Shown here in pieces: positions 49,471 to 60,284 of a stretch of 64,000 bases of DNA. Numbering within the stretch: the first letter of the stretch is position 1; every line of letters starts with the position of its first letter. The translations under genes were made by a program, and so were the position numbers. Where the stretch lies: positions 21,126,001 through 21,190,000 of the forward strand of contig NC_135260.1 in NCBI RefSeq assembly GCF_964204865.1, given 5' to 3'. Origin of the DNA: Styela clava. Taxonomy: Eukaryota; Chordata; Ascidiacea; Stolidobranchia; Styelidae. Under the pieces are notes generated by a model. The model made no database searches. It was not told the DNA's origin and was given only the letters and a program-made list of their open reading frames with translations.

Positions 49471-52400
49471 ATGTTCTACTACAAGGATTTTGTATATGTA
49501 TATATATATTTAACAAATGCCAAATAATCTTAAGTAATGAAAAAAAAAGAATCATTTCAAATGCAAGGAAGTTAGATTCGGTCTATTTCTGTCAATGACC
49601 AAACGGTAACTTAATGAATACTGGATATGTGATTTTCAGATTTTTTTCAGTATTGTTGGCGCGTTGGTCCGTTCTTCAGTTACTTAGTAAATGTTTAGTA
49701 ATATCTCAGATATAATTTAGTAAATGAAGGGCCGGTACATAATCTCATTGGTCACAAATAGGTTGAAATGAAAAAGTTATCCACGATAGTCATTTATCAT
49801 TTACGCTGTATTTTCTTCATACGGTATTTCTAATATTTCAACCTGCTTGCCAGAATTTTTTAGATATTATCGCATATACGACATACACCTTAACTCTAAA
49901 GTTTTATTTTCTTTCAACTCTTGTCTCAAGTCGATCTACCTAAAGCTTATTCTTCTTACCTTTAGTGTTAATTCTGGATGGTGACAATGAGTAAACAGAA
50001 CTGGTCACAACCATAAGTTCGCGTTATGCATTGGGAAGTCTAACAATTTTAGCCGTCATATTCGGTTTACTGTGAGTTCTCACCCGTTTACAGTCAGTGA
50101 AATACCAGACGAAATATTCTATGCTTCGAGATTTTCTTCCGCGAGATTCAGCTATTTGGAATTCAATACCTCATAGTTATTTTTTAATCAAATTAACACG
50201 AACTGATTCAAGCCTCGCGTCAGTTGACATTTACTAACTCGCATTATCATTATTACTCTCTATGCATAGTGTCAGTATCTCTTGGTATATTAGTAGTCGT
50301 CGGTATCTTCACTTTGAGTTTTCGTGACTTTGAGCAAATTTCCAATAGAAACGTCTCAGTGTTATGGTCGTTTTAAATTATCAGCATTAATTATAGGCTA
50401 TCACTCACAAAATCGCGATTGCTGTTATTGACGTTCCTCGTGCCAATTTCCTTTCAACTCAATGGTTCAGTGACTGAATTTATTTAGGCATGTTTCAAGT
50501 CATGCTCAGCTGTAAAAATGTTAGAAGCGTAAGTGCTATACGTTGGCACTTTTTTGGTATTTAAATTTTCATCATTACTGTATCATTCCTTGTTTACCAG
50601 GCCGGTCAAATATGACGTCATAATGAATATAAACACTGTTTTAATGACTTATAATTTGATTGCAGATAAAAACCGATACAGGCGATTCCCTGCTTGTCTA
50701 TCTATGTATGCTGACCAACGTAGAATGAAGATTTGTATAACGGTGTTTCAATTCACTGATGGAAGAAAAGAGATTTGGAGAAGAATAATGACATGCGTGA
50801 GTTTTTGAGACGTACGATATTTTCGACAATATTCCTGTTTGAAGAATCATCTTATTCACATTAAAAAGTAATCATATATTAACGTTATGTTTTGTTCAAA
50901 ATCAAATTATTGACTAAAAATACTCATGTCTGTAGCTTTCAGATACTGGTATTTTTCCAAATTTCCCTGTCCCAGCCAAATCGATTTATTGCCAACTATG
51001 TTCAGTTTTCAAGCAACTCGACTCACAGCGATAAAGTGCCCTTCTCGCTTTCTTTGCCTCAAAGTTTTGCCGCAATTGAATCCAAATTAAAATCGGTTTT
51101 ATTCTTTCATAACACTTCATACGATGGTACTTGAAACAAAATCAGGAACGTCGACATCTCGAACGAAACCTACAGAAAACAATGAACAAACCGAATATAA
51201 CATGCGGATATCTAAACAAATCTTACAGTAGTGTACAGTGGCAATTAAAATTTACAAATATCAGCACATAACTAAATGCATAAAATTATTTATAGATTAC
51301 TTTTTTTGAGACTGATTAGATACATACCCCATGTTTTAGATCCCCAGGTGACACTATCCAATAAAGTTTTATCCAAAGTGAACTCAATGTATCTTGCATT
51401 ACTAAAATCTAAAAGCCGCTGTTATTTACCTGATATACCTATAATACATTACAGCCCCAACCTGCAGTCAAAAACTATATATTAATTACAATCGGGCGCT
51501 TCGCATTTAACCCCGAATCTGACTTCAATCCAAATTGGTATTTCTAACTGCAAAATTAGTAATACTAAAACCAATACTAAACATCAGAAACGTCTCCGAA
51601 GACACTAACAATGAACATTAAGCTAGACAGTGACAATGCATCCGAGCTGATTGCTATCAATTTGCTAATTACAGTGATTAATCGAAAACTGTCGAAATAC
51701 TGTTATGGGACACTGCGTCAGACGATTTTCGTCCATTGCGTAACGTAATGCGTCATTATATCCAGAACTGAACTGAGTCCTTATAGGAGAGCTGTCGTTC
51801 AACATAACTGTGTCTAAATAACAAGTTCAAACAATTACACTTAACGAACTAGTGCAGGGATGGCGAACCACTGACCCACGTGTCACAAAGTGACTCACCG
51901 CGTTTTATTCGTGACCCGCCAAGGCACGAATAAAATAAAAATAAAATGCTAACATATTAGTAATAAAAATTGATAAAACCGGTCATAAATTAATCTAACA
52001 ATAACTAAACTATTATAATGTACCGTCGGGGCCGTGATCGCTTATTCTCAAATTGTTAATTTTTGAACCGGTATGGATATTTTCAAAACCCCTAATCTTA
52101 GACGCAAGTCTGCACCGCCGTGTACCGTTATTCAGCTATTGGCTCTGATATCGTTAATGACATAACAATGCAATTGATCTGTTTATTTCTCGCAACGTCG
52201 AGATAATACGAGAACTAGATGCCACTTTGATTTTTATTAGTTTATCGCCTAAAATGCCGTTGAGAAAAAAAAATTTCAGACTTGAAATAAAAACCTAGAA
52301 ATCTGAAATAACAACGGGGCAGTGTAGAAGTGCTCTAATGAGGTTGAAAACTGATCAAAAAATATAACACTATCAGAGTGGAATTCCCTCCAGACGCTTT

Positions 52401-53612
52401 GGAACAGTGAAATAGTTTGCCGCATCGTCATAAACGTTTTTGGTAATTCATATCCGTGTTTTCGTACTCTTATTTCATAAAATCGAATGCCATAAAAAGT
52501 CCCTGATAGGAGTACTGCATAAGTAAAGCCCAAAACTACACCAACACCAACAGAAACTCATAAGATTTGTTTCAGAAGTTTTTTCATAGATACAAACATT
52601 GATTAAATATCTGTGACCCACTCTCTTCTTTTACGCGATAAAAATATTATTTTCGACCCATTCATCGAAAAAGGTTCGCCATCCCTGAACTAGTGCAATG
52701 AAAATCATTATTTAGCACATAATTATTCGATTCTTTTATACCAAGACGCTGACAATAATGGGAAAATGCGAGATTTGAGACAAACACCCCGCTAAGTTTT
52801 AAAAGAACAAATTAGCAAATCATTCGTAAAGTTAGGGTTATAAATGATTTAAAAGTTATAATTTCCGGAGTAATCAGCATTCCTATCCCCAAGCCAAACC
52901 CTAACTGGATAATTGCTTTTTCTAGTCAGAGCGGTGGCGGGTTCGTTTTTTGGCGCAGGATTTGTAAAAATGATCCAAAGTTTCACATAAAAGTTACTCC
53001 ACGTTGGGTTTCTTTGTTTTTGAATCAGGAACTAAGTTTGCCCTGAGTAATACTTTGCTCTGTGGAGGTTAAATAAAAACCAGACAGACTTTACTAGAGA
53101 CTTCGAGAACATTTGAAACAATCTCTTGTGAAGTACGATTTTGAACTCTGCTCATATTGCGTGTCATCTGCTATGTCTCATTTGCATGTCCGGGTTCGGA
53201 GAAATGTTTTACGACAAGCGCTTCTACGACTAAATGTGACCGCAGCCGACGACTGTGAGCAGCAATGAGGCAATTCCTGAACCTGCAAAACGCAGTTGAA
53301 ACTCGTGCCGTGCGGTGTGCTCAAGTCTTCAGCGATTGCAAAAATTCACTTTCAGCTTTCAGTACTTTTATCTGTTCAGTTGACCTACCGACGCACATAA
53401 AAGTTTATATCAAGAAACATAGTAAAACACTAATACGCTTTAATAATACTATATTTATACTCGTTTCTTGATATTGATCAAAGTAAGAGTAAGATCAAAG
53501 ATCAAAGTAAGTAAGACTGTAAGATATTATTTGATTAGTGATGGGACACAAAGTGTCACTATGGAGTAAGAGCGCTGTTTTGGGGGATTCCCTAACTTTC
53601 GATCGTTAAGTC
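49471..53612 (-). repeat. second repeat family, unit E (inverted copy, 4.1 kb)
   Basis: Read as reverse complement, 53612-50863 matches the 3' part of units B and C, and 50862-49471 matches the first 1.4 kb of unit A (18028-19431). E therefore keeps in one piece a junction that A has lost to the 7.2-kb array. The arms 18028-19431 and 49471-50862 form an inverted repeat about 30 kb apart. The candidate exon near 50640-50796 is degenerate but keeps a GTGAGT donor. On the plus strand at 53265-53471 lies the second half of the open frame seen at 22304-22651. Confidence 0.9.
51855..52687. mobile_element. nonautonomous hAT element, 833 bp (unit E, inverted)
   Basis: Same element as in units B and C, in opposite orientation with the unit, flanked by aactagtg at 51847-51854 and 52688-52695. 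Confidence 0.93.
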
Positions 53613-53654
53613 ACTTACCAGACTATACTGCTATATCCAGATATTTATGCAGTC

Positions 53655-54063
53655 AACATAACATAACAAAGTTGAAATTTGTACTCTTTGCTAAAGGATT
53701 TATAAAGAAAGTGAAACACAAAACTATGTGGGAAAAATGCAAAATGTTGCCCAAATATTTTCAACGCCCAAATACAGCAAAATAACTTCGCGTTGCCGAC
53801 CAAATAAAGAAACTAAAAATATATATATACAGTATTGTCCAGTTGAGCTTTTTTGCTCGAATTTCATAGCAAACATTACGTCGTAGATTGTTGAGAGTAA
53901 AGTTGAATTCCGGACTCTTTGCTGAAGGGATTCATAAAGAAAGTAAAGCACAAACTATTTGGGCGACAGAAAAATGTTGCCCGAATATTTTCGATGCCCA
54001 ATTACAGCAAAATAACCCCGCGTTGTCGACCAAATAAAGGAACTAGGAATATATATATATATT
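53655..54063. repeat. AT-tailed repeat family, two adjacent copies
   Basis: Two copies of about 200 bp (53655-53831 partial; 53845-54063) share GCCCAAATACAGCAAAATAA, GTTGCCGACCAAATAAA and end in an AT dinucleotide run. A third copy lies at 55457-55706. The microsatellite tail is reminiscent of tailed non-LTR or SINE copies, but no promoter boxes were recognised. Confidence 0.7.
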
Positions 54064-54782
54064 GTCTAGTTGTTTAAATAAAACTATTATTATGCTACTC
54101 ACTATATTTATTATCTCGCACAACAGAGCAACATGATAAAGTTATTATATATAAGTAATTGTCATAAAATCCGGTTATTTTCCACCGACCTGCCAATGAG
54201 AATTTAGGGAACGCAACCAGCTGGCTAATCAAAACAGTGCCCATATATACTATCCCAGAATATTGAATTCACTATTACGAAGAAACTATCGCTAATGCGA
54301 AACCTGCTATGCCGCCTCGGAAGGTACTGCCTCGAATGCTGCTTATATTCCTGAAGCTCCCATAGTGAGGTAGTGAGATACCCAAGGTTAGACTTACCAT
54401 AATTTCTTGGGCATAATCCGGGACAAACTCAGAACTATGAATGAAATAAATGGACGAAAGGCCGAAGGCCTGATCTTGGCAAATTTTTATTCCATATTTA
54501 TATTTATAAGCTTTAATATTGCACAATAAAGTATTCTACTTAGATTGAATAAAAATTTTTATTACTTTATTTAAAGGAAAATGCACGTAAATTTAAGCAA
54601 CACTAAGTCACAAATCAGACATTTGTTCTAATGCAGCAGTTGCTGTAGTTCCATTGAAGTCAATAGAATAATGACGCAATAAACGTCACTCATTATTCCC
54701 TAACTAAAAGATTTCTCAAGCTATGTGTGATATTTCACTCAACCTAATAGGCTAAAAAAATAAGATATTAAAATAAGACTCG

Positions 54783-54968
54783 ACTTAAAGCAAAGTTATG
54801 CCTTTTGGGACGGAATTATTTCATAATTTTGCGTAAGGTTAGAGTTAATTTTGAAAATTCCACTAAAGTAAATTTCCGGGACATTTTGCTAATCGGGACG
54901 GGACACCGGGAAAGGCGTTTAAACCGGGACTGTCCCGGCCAAACCGGGACGTATGGTAGGTCTACCCA
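54783..54968. mobile_element. DNA-transposon terminus rich in CGGGAC
   Basis: Dense CCGGGACTGTCCCGG-type palindromes and the end GGGACGTATGGTAGGTCTAC resemble a widespread hAT-type terminus. The matching opposite end was not found. Confidence 0.4.
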
Positions 54969-55456
54969 AGGTTATATCCAAAACTATGTCTTTGTATACC
55001 GTATTTTAGAGCGTTTGTACTACAAAGCGACATGTGTTCCATTTCTGCCAACCAAACCATCGACCTCTTTTCCAATACAAATGGAAAACCTATGTTATGC
55101 ACGGTAAAGCGAGCACGATTTTTTCTACAAACTTAATTCATTATTAATTTGATGGATAAAATCAACCCTCCATCGTATCTGACAAAGCGGACTCAGACTA
55201 TATATGACGTAATAAGTCCCGTCTGCAAGTTTGCAATTTTATTAAGGTGAAATTTACCATAACAGTGTACCAAGTTCCAGATAAGTTTCCGGTGAACTAT
55301 TGGAATACAATACGATAGCGAAAATTTTTTTCTGTTAATCTTCTAATTCTGGCCAAAAGATAACCGGGTTAGAAAAGAGAAAATCATGATTTATTTTTGT
55401 AGCCACAATTTAGCAAAACTAGCAACACGGGTTATAGCTATGCCTAGAAACTGTCG

Positions 55457-55706
55457 GCAAAAAACAGAGTTTTTTTGCTCGAATTTCTTATCCAACATTA
55501 TGTGGTGATGGTTGAGGGCAATGTTGAAAATGACGAAAAGTTTCAGACCTTTATCTTGAGGGATTCTTGGAGAAAATAAAGCCCAAACTATTTGGGCTAC
55601 AGCATTATGTCGCCCCAAAATTCCCGTCGCCCAAATACAGCAAAAATAAACCCGTGTTGTCGACCAAATCGATAAAATAGAAATATATATATATATATAT
55701 ATATGG
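55457..55706. repeat. AT-tailed repeat family, third copy
   Basis: Diverged copy of the repeat at 53655-54063, keeping the TTTTTTGCTCGAATTTC start, the CCCAAATACAGCAAAAATAA block and an (AT)n end. Confidence 0.7.
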
Positions 55707-56025
55707 ATACAAATGAGGCACATCGATACATGTACTATGATCTCTGAAGTCTAAATAACGATTATGTTTGTTCTGTCAGGCTGTACTAATATCACCGAGT
55801 ATATATACTGAAAAGATTGACGAAAGTAACACAGAGGTGTTCGAGCAATGCAATGTGAACATTTCTTGAATTTAAATAAAATAGCAAAATTGTTGATGAA
55901 ACGTCGGATCCAAAATGACTCGGAGGAAATTTGAAACAAAAAAACAAAAGAGGTTATTTTCAACCTTAATAATCTTTAATAAAAAAGAAATTTATGTTCA
56001 TTCATGTTTTGCATCTGATGCAAAT

Positions 56026-56150
56026 AACTGGGTAACTAATCCCATACCAGCCGACAGGGACCGGTACCCGGATGTGAGGCCGTGGTAAACGCCATATGAT
56101 TAAGCTGTTTTATCGGTCTTGCTCTACCCGGGATAAATGTATGTATGTAT
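56026..56150 (+). mobile_element. probable non-LTR/SINE 3' end with GTAT tail
   Basis: GGGTAACTAATCCCATACCA, GGTACCCGGATGTGAGGCCG and CTCTACCCGGGATAAATG are followed by a short (TGTA)n run, as in tailed retroposon copies. A similar reversed tail (ATAGATAGATAG-TTTTATTTCG) lies at about 56700. No coding part was found. Confidence 0.4.
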
Positions 56151-56241
56151 GTTTATTTTCCTCAAAATGTAACAGTATCTGCATAATAATTAAATAGTGC
56201 AAATAAGACGGGATACATGTTAAGACGTAAGCTAAGTAAGG

Positions 56242-56366
56242 AGTTGCATTTCTTGTTATAGAAGTTTAGAATTGCATTTCTTGCTATAGAAATTTAGGAT
56301 TGTGTCATAGTAGTTTAGAATCGCATTTCTTGTTATAGCTGATTAGAATTACATTTCTAGTTACAG
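56242..56366. repeat. about 28-bp degenerate minisatellite
   Basis: Four to five imperfect units with the core GCATTTCTTGTTATAGAAGT. Confidence 0.7.
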
Positions 56367-57364
56367 CGTCGTGGTTTAAATTAATTTAGCGGTCTCGTTT
56401 ATAGCGTACTTTTACTATATACCAGGGGTGGCCAACACGTCGATCGCAATCGACCGGTCGATCGCCACGTCTCGAGCAGTCGATCGCGTCTGCTGAGTGA
56501 ATTTTATTGGAATACCCCCACAAATTGCATCGAACCAATTGTGTGTTTTACAACAGGAAGAATGCAGTACCTTACAAGCGCAAAATACGATATACACATA
56601 CAGTATTGAGTCTGGGCAAGCCCGATAAAACATATTATTGCGTGACAAATGCAAGTTTTTCCGCTTAAAAATGCAGTGCCGAATATCGCGTGTCTAGACT
56701 AATAGATAGATAGTTTTATTTCGAAAACTCGACAACCTGACAATACAAACAAATAAAAATGGATAATTCCGAAGAGCGAAAAAAACTTTTAAAAAAGTTT
56801 AAAACAAGATGAGTATCATGTGCCCGCTCACCAACACGCATTCACAAAAAAAAACACAAACTTTGTTAAACAAGGCTTGGGCCATAAATACGCGAATGTA
56901 ATAAACTTTCGGGCTGTTGTTTACTTTTAAAATACTCAAGCTAATATAAGGACCAATTCAATCCGATACAAAGACAACGTGCGTAAGTGTAAGTTAATGT
57001 GATAAGGTGATAAGAAGGGTCAAAAACCATGAAAACTACATTGATTTGGCATTGGTGACAATGTGATATATACAGTAAATCAAGATACATATAAACAATT
57101 CAAAACAATGCTGGTAAAGTCTGCTTTCATGCAATTATAAAACGAATTATCAGGAAAACACTAATTGACTAATCACACCTAAGCATTTAGGCCCATATAA
57201 TAAATGAAGCCAATGTTCATAAAACCGTAAACACACAAAACAAAAACTAGAATTGATAGGAGGAATGCATGGCTATGGTATGTCTATCATAATAGTGATT
57301 TTTCCACAAAAATATGGAATAAAAAACACTCGTTGTCGTAAAATAGTGATGCCGTGGTTCAATT

Positions 57365-57700
57365 TCATTGCAAAAACAACACAGTGACAAAAAAATAGTT
57401 ACTAAAAAAGCTCGTACTAAGTACTAAAAAAGTTACTAAAAAATGCACAATCATGGATTGGTGTATCGTTCCAATACGTTCCAATGCTTCCAGCATTAAT
57501 ATCGAATTTCCGCAAATGACCACTATTCCAACAGGTGCAGTGGTCCCGTCTTTTCTGTGCTCTGTTCCATCATCCACAACTGGATTCATAAAAGGATCAA
57601 AGCCTCGCAAAACACACGTAACAGATCGTCCACTATTTAACTTTAAATCCAATCTTTTATCCATAAACCTCCTTAAATCCGGTGGATAGGCTTTGCTTAT
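57365..57700 (-). pseudogene. SNRPG: intronless retrocopy of small nuclear ribonucleoprotein G
   Basis: On the minus strand an uninterrupted frame reproduces nearly all of Sm protein G, a core subunit of the Sm ring on spliceosomal snRNAs. It reads [20 protein letters not shown], then [14 protein letters not shown] (Sm1 with intact DPFMN), then [19 protein letters not shown] (Sm2). The start codon is ATA instead of ATG (57698-57700). The conserved Arg of the Sm2 RGNS motif is Cys. The normal stop after ERI is lost, so the frame runs on about 35 codons to 57365. It has no introns. These losses indicate a processed pseudogene; initiation at the internal ATG (57662-57664) would drop the N-terminal helix. 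Confidence 0.85.
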
Positions 57701-57712
57701 GTTGAAATTAAT

Positions 57713-57905
57713 CGATACAAACCCAACAGTAAATACCGAAACACACAGCGCGTGGCATTCTCAGTCAAACAGCATTGATTGATCATTCATTTAACAGAGT
57801 AACAAAAACACGTCCGACCCAAACGGCAGTCGGGCGAGAATTACTAACGACAAACAACGAACTGACAAACGATTCTACAATATCCTCCGCATTATGCGAG
57901 AGTTA
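57713..57905. repeat. 190-bp direct repeat, copy 1 (beside SmG retrocopy)
   Basis: This block starting CGATACAAACCCAACAGTAA recurs at 58970-59155 in the same orientation with few differences. It begins only 12 bp upstream of the retrocopy's start. Confidence 0.9.
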
Positions 57906-58577
57906 CTGTCTCACTCCAAGAGTATAGTGTGATAATCGCAACGGTAGCAGTGGCATCAAGAATCAAGATGCCTACCGTAATGCGTCCTAATTCTCAGCAA
58001 GCGAATTCGTTTGGAGGAAATTGTAAATTAGATACCGAAGTTTGAGTAGTCATGTAACATTTATGATTTGAGAATATTTATTTTTCGCTGTTTGGATAAT
58101 TCACATAAAGTGTTTCTTGAAGAATTTCCAACACTTACGACTGAAAATTAGGCACGCTCTTTATCTGAATTGTATGAATCAAATAAATCTTAAATGAATA
58201 ATGGAACATTTAAACATTTACTCCGGGTACAATTAAATAATCAAATCAACAACTTAAATGGAACATAAAAAATACAAATTTTTGGTCGATGTGCCCACAA
58301 AGTCTTCTTATTGGCATCCGTGGATTTTTGTATGTGTGTGTGCTGTTATCTGCACATTCAGTGCCCATTTGTTTTTGTGTAGGACCTTATTACCGATCAG
58401 TCGATCGCGATCTATTCTGGAGATTTTAGTCGATCGCGATCGAAAGCAGGCTGGCCACCCCTGGTATACGGTATGTGATATAAGTAGATAGGTTAACCTG
58501 AAGCTTTTACCAGGTTTTTTTGGATGAGTGTTTGAAAAATTACGTGAAAATGTTCTCCGTTGCCAGAGTGACTAGGC

Positions 58578-59220
58578 CAGGGGTGGGCAACCCCTGACAC
58601 GCGTGCCAAACTTGGCACACTGGGCCATTTATTCGGCACGCGAGCGATGCCTTGGAAACGAGATCATTTTTCTTCAGATAAAAGGTTTCAAAACTGAATT
58701 ATCTGATGAAACTCGGTATTCGTTTATTCATTATCGTTCGTTAACAATCCGTTATTTATTTTAAACTCCTTTGATGACCTATGGCTACAAAGAAATATAT
58801 TATGGCGTAACAAATTAGTGAGCTCTTGCGAAATTTTCTCGAGAGAGCGCAGCATTTATTTGGCTACATTCTTGCGTAATATAGTTCGTCTGTGCCACCA
58901 TTTTTCGTCATTTTTGCTTCGTTTTATGAAGTTGTACAGCTCATGTTTGTTATAGTTACTTGCTACACGCGATACAAACCCAACAGTAAATACCGAAACA
59001 CACAGCGCGTGGCATTCTCAGTCAAACAGCATTGATTGATCTTTCATTCAACAGCGCAACAAAAACACGTCCGACCCAAACGGCATTCGGGCGAGAATTA
59101 CTGACTACAAACTGTCAAATGATTTTACAATATCTTTCGCAGTATGCGAGAGTTAATGAATATGAACTAGCAGAACTATACAGTTTGCCTGAAGTTGGAG
59201 AAGACATGCCGATATTTTGA
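58578..59220. mobile_element. hAT-type left end and internal sequence
   Basis: CAGGGGTGGGCAACCCCTGA followed by CGTGCCAAACTTGGCACACT is a classic hAT terminus. The second copy of the 190-bp block lies at 58970-59155. A short frame ends ELAELYSLPEVGEDMPIF, which I do not recognise. No right end was located. Confidence 0.5.
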
Positions 59221-60257
59221 TAATATTGAAGGAACACATTATTTTTGATACTGTGTTATCAGAGAAAAATAGATTTCAGCAGGAAATCGCAAAACCTTTT
59301 GGTTAGGGAAAGTGGAATAATTAGGTGGATATGAAAATGTCGACCCATTTTCCCGTCTACATAATTGTCACTTTTATACCACGGTATGTCTATTTTACTA
59401 TACCGTATTATATATATCTAAATTGCTAGTAATATTCACCTCAAAACAATATTGTAAGAACGGTATCGGCTATTTTATGGTGAGTGGGCTTTGTTGGGAA
59501 TTATATTAGCAAATTTTAGCAATGCGTCGTTTGGAAAGAATGACTTCGTCTGGTCATTGGGCCCCGAAGCTCAAGGTAGTCCGGAATACGGAGAGAAATT
59601 AAACAAGTCAAATGTTCCGTTTTATACTGCGAGGTTGAGGCATGTGCTAAGGCCATTGATATGTGATTAACTCCAGCACGATATTTACGAGATTTTTGAA
59701 AAATTCAATAGCAGGCCATGTATTTTAGATCTGGCGAGTCCGAAGACGTCTTTCAGTATTTACAAATGTGAAACAAGTCAGTGTAAAAGTTCGATATACT
59801 GTCAATATCTGGTTCAGCATACAGAATTAAATCGGCCAATTCGAATCTTGAAGTTATCATAATGGCCGAAACTCAATTGATAAAACTGTAGTTAAAGACA
59901 ATATTATAGAATATTATAGCGTAGAATATCAGTATAAAGAAAATGCAAACAAAATCTAATGTTCTTAAATTGTTGTAGGCCTGGATTCTGGAGCCAGGTT
60001 CATATTAGGTTTTTCATTTATTTTAACGTCATGTATGGAGGTATATGCAAAGAGATCGAATCAAAGGTGTAACTAAAATTTGAAATTTTAGCCTAAGCAA
60101 CGGAACCAACTTAATATTGCTAAATAGTTTTTCAATATTTCTATTTAAATGTAAATTGACCTATTAATTGCATCCGTCTCTACCGAGAATATTTATGCAA
60201 TTTATTTGCTAAACTTTTTTAAATCGATTTATATTTTCACCTAAAATAGGTAAACAT
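59221..60257. other. intergenic, upstream of SLC22-type gene
   Basis: No gene or clear repeat could be supported. The stretch should contain the promoter and 5' leader of the transporter gene, but no TATA box at a convincing distance was recognised. Confidence 0.4.
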
Positions 60258-60284
60258 ATGAACTTGAGATATGAAAAACAATGA
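60258..60284 (+). promoter_or_regulatory. 8-codon upstream reading frame overlapping the main start
   Basis: An ATG at 60258 opens a frame that ends at TGA 60282-60284, out of frame with and overlapping the transporter ATG at 60271. If it is in the mRNA leader it could lower initiation at the main ATG. Confidence 0.35.

Larger units (their letters stand above)
56423..58463. mobile_element. hAT-type element, 2.0 kb, containing SmG retrocopy
   Basis: The ends CAGGGGTGGCCAAC and GGCTGGCCACCCCTG are inverted. GTCGATCGCGATCG-type palindromes lie near both ends. The flanking octamers (ctatatac, gtatacgg) do not match, so the two ends could belong to different insertions. Inside lie a reversed retroposon tail near 56700, the SmG retrocopy and a 190-bp block repeated at 58970. 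Confidence 0.65.

Noticed and set aside
54275..55107. Frames of 83 and 100 codons near 54-55 kb
   Set aside because: They overlap transposon-terminus sequence and show no recognisable domain.
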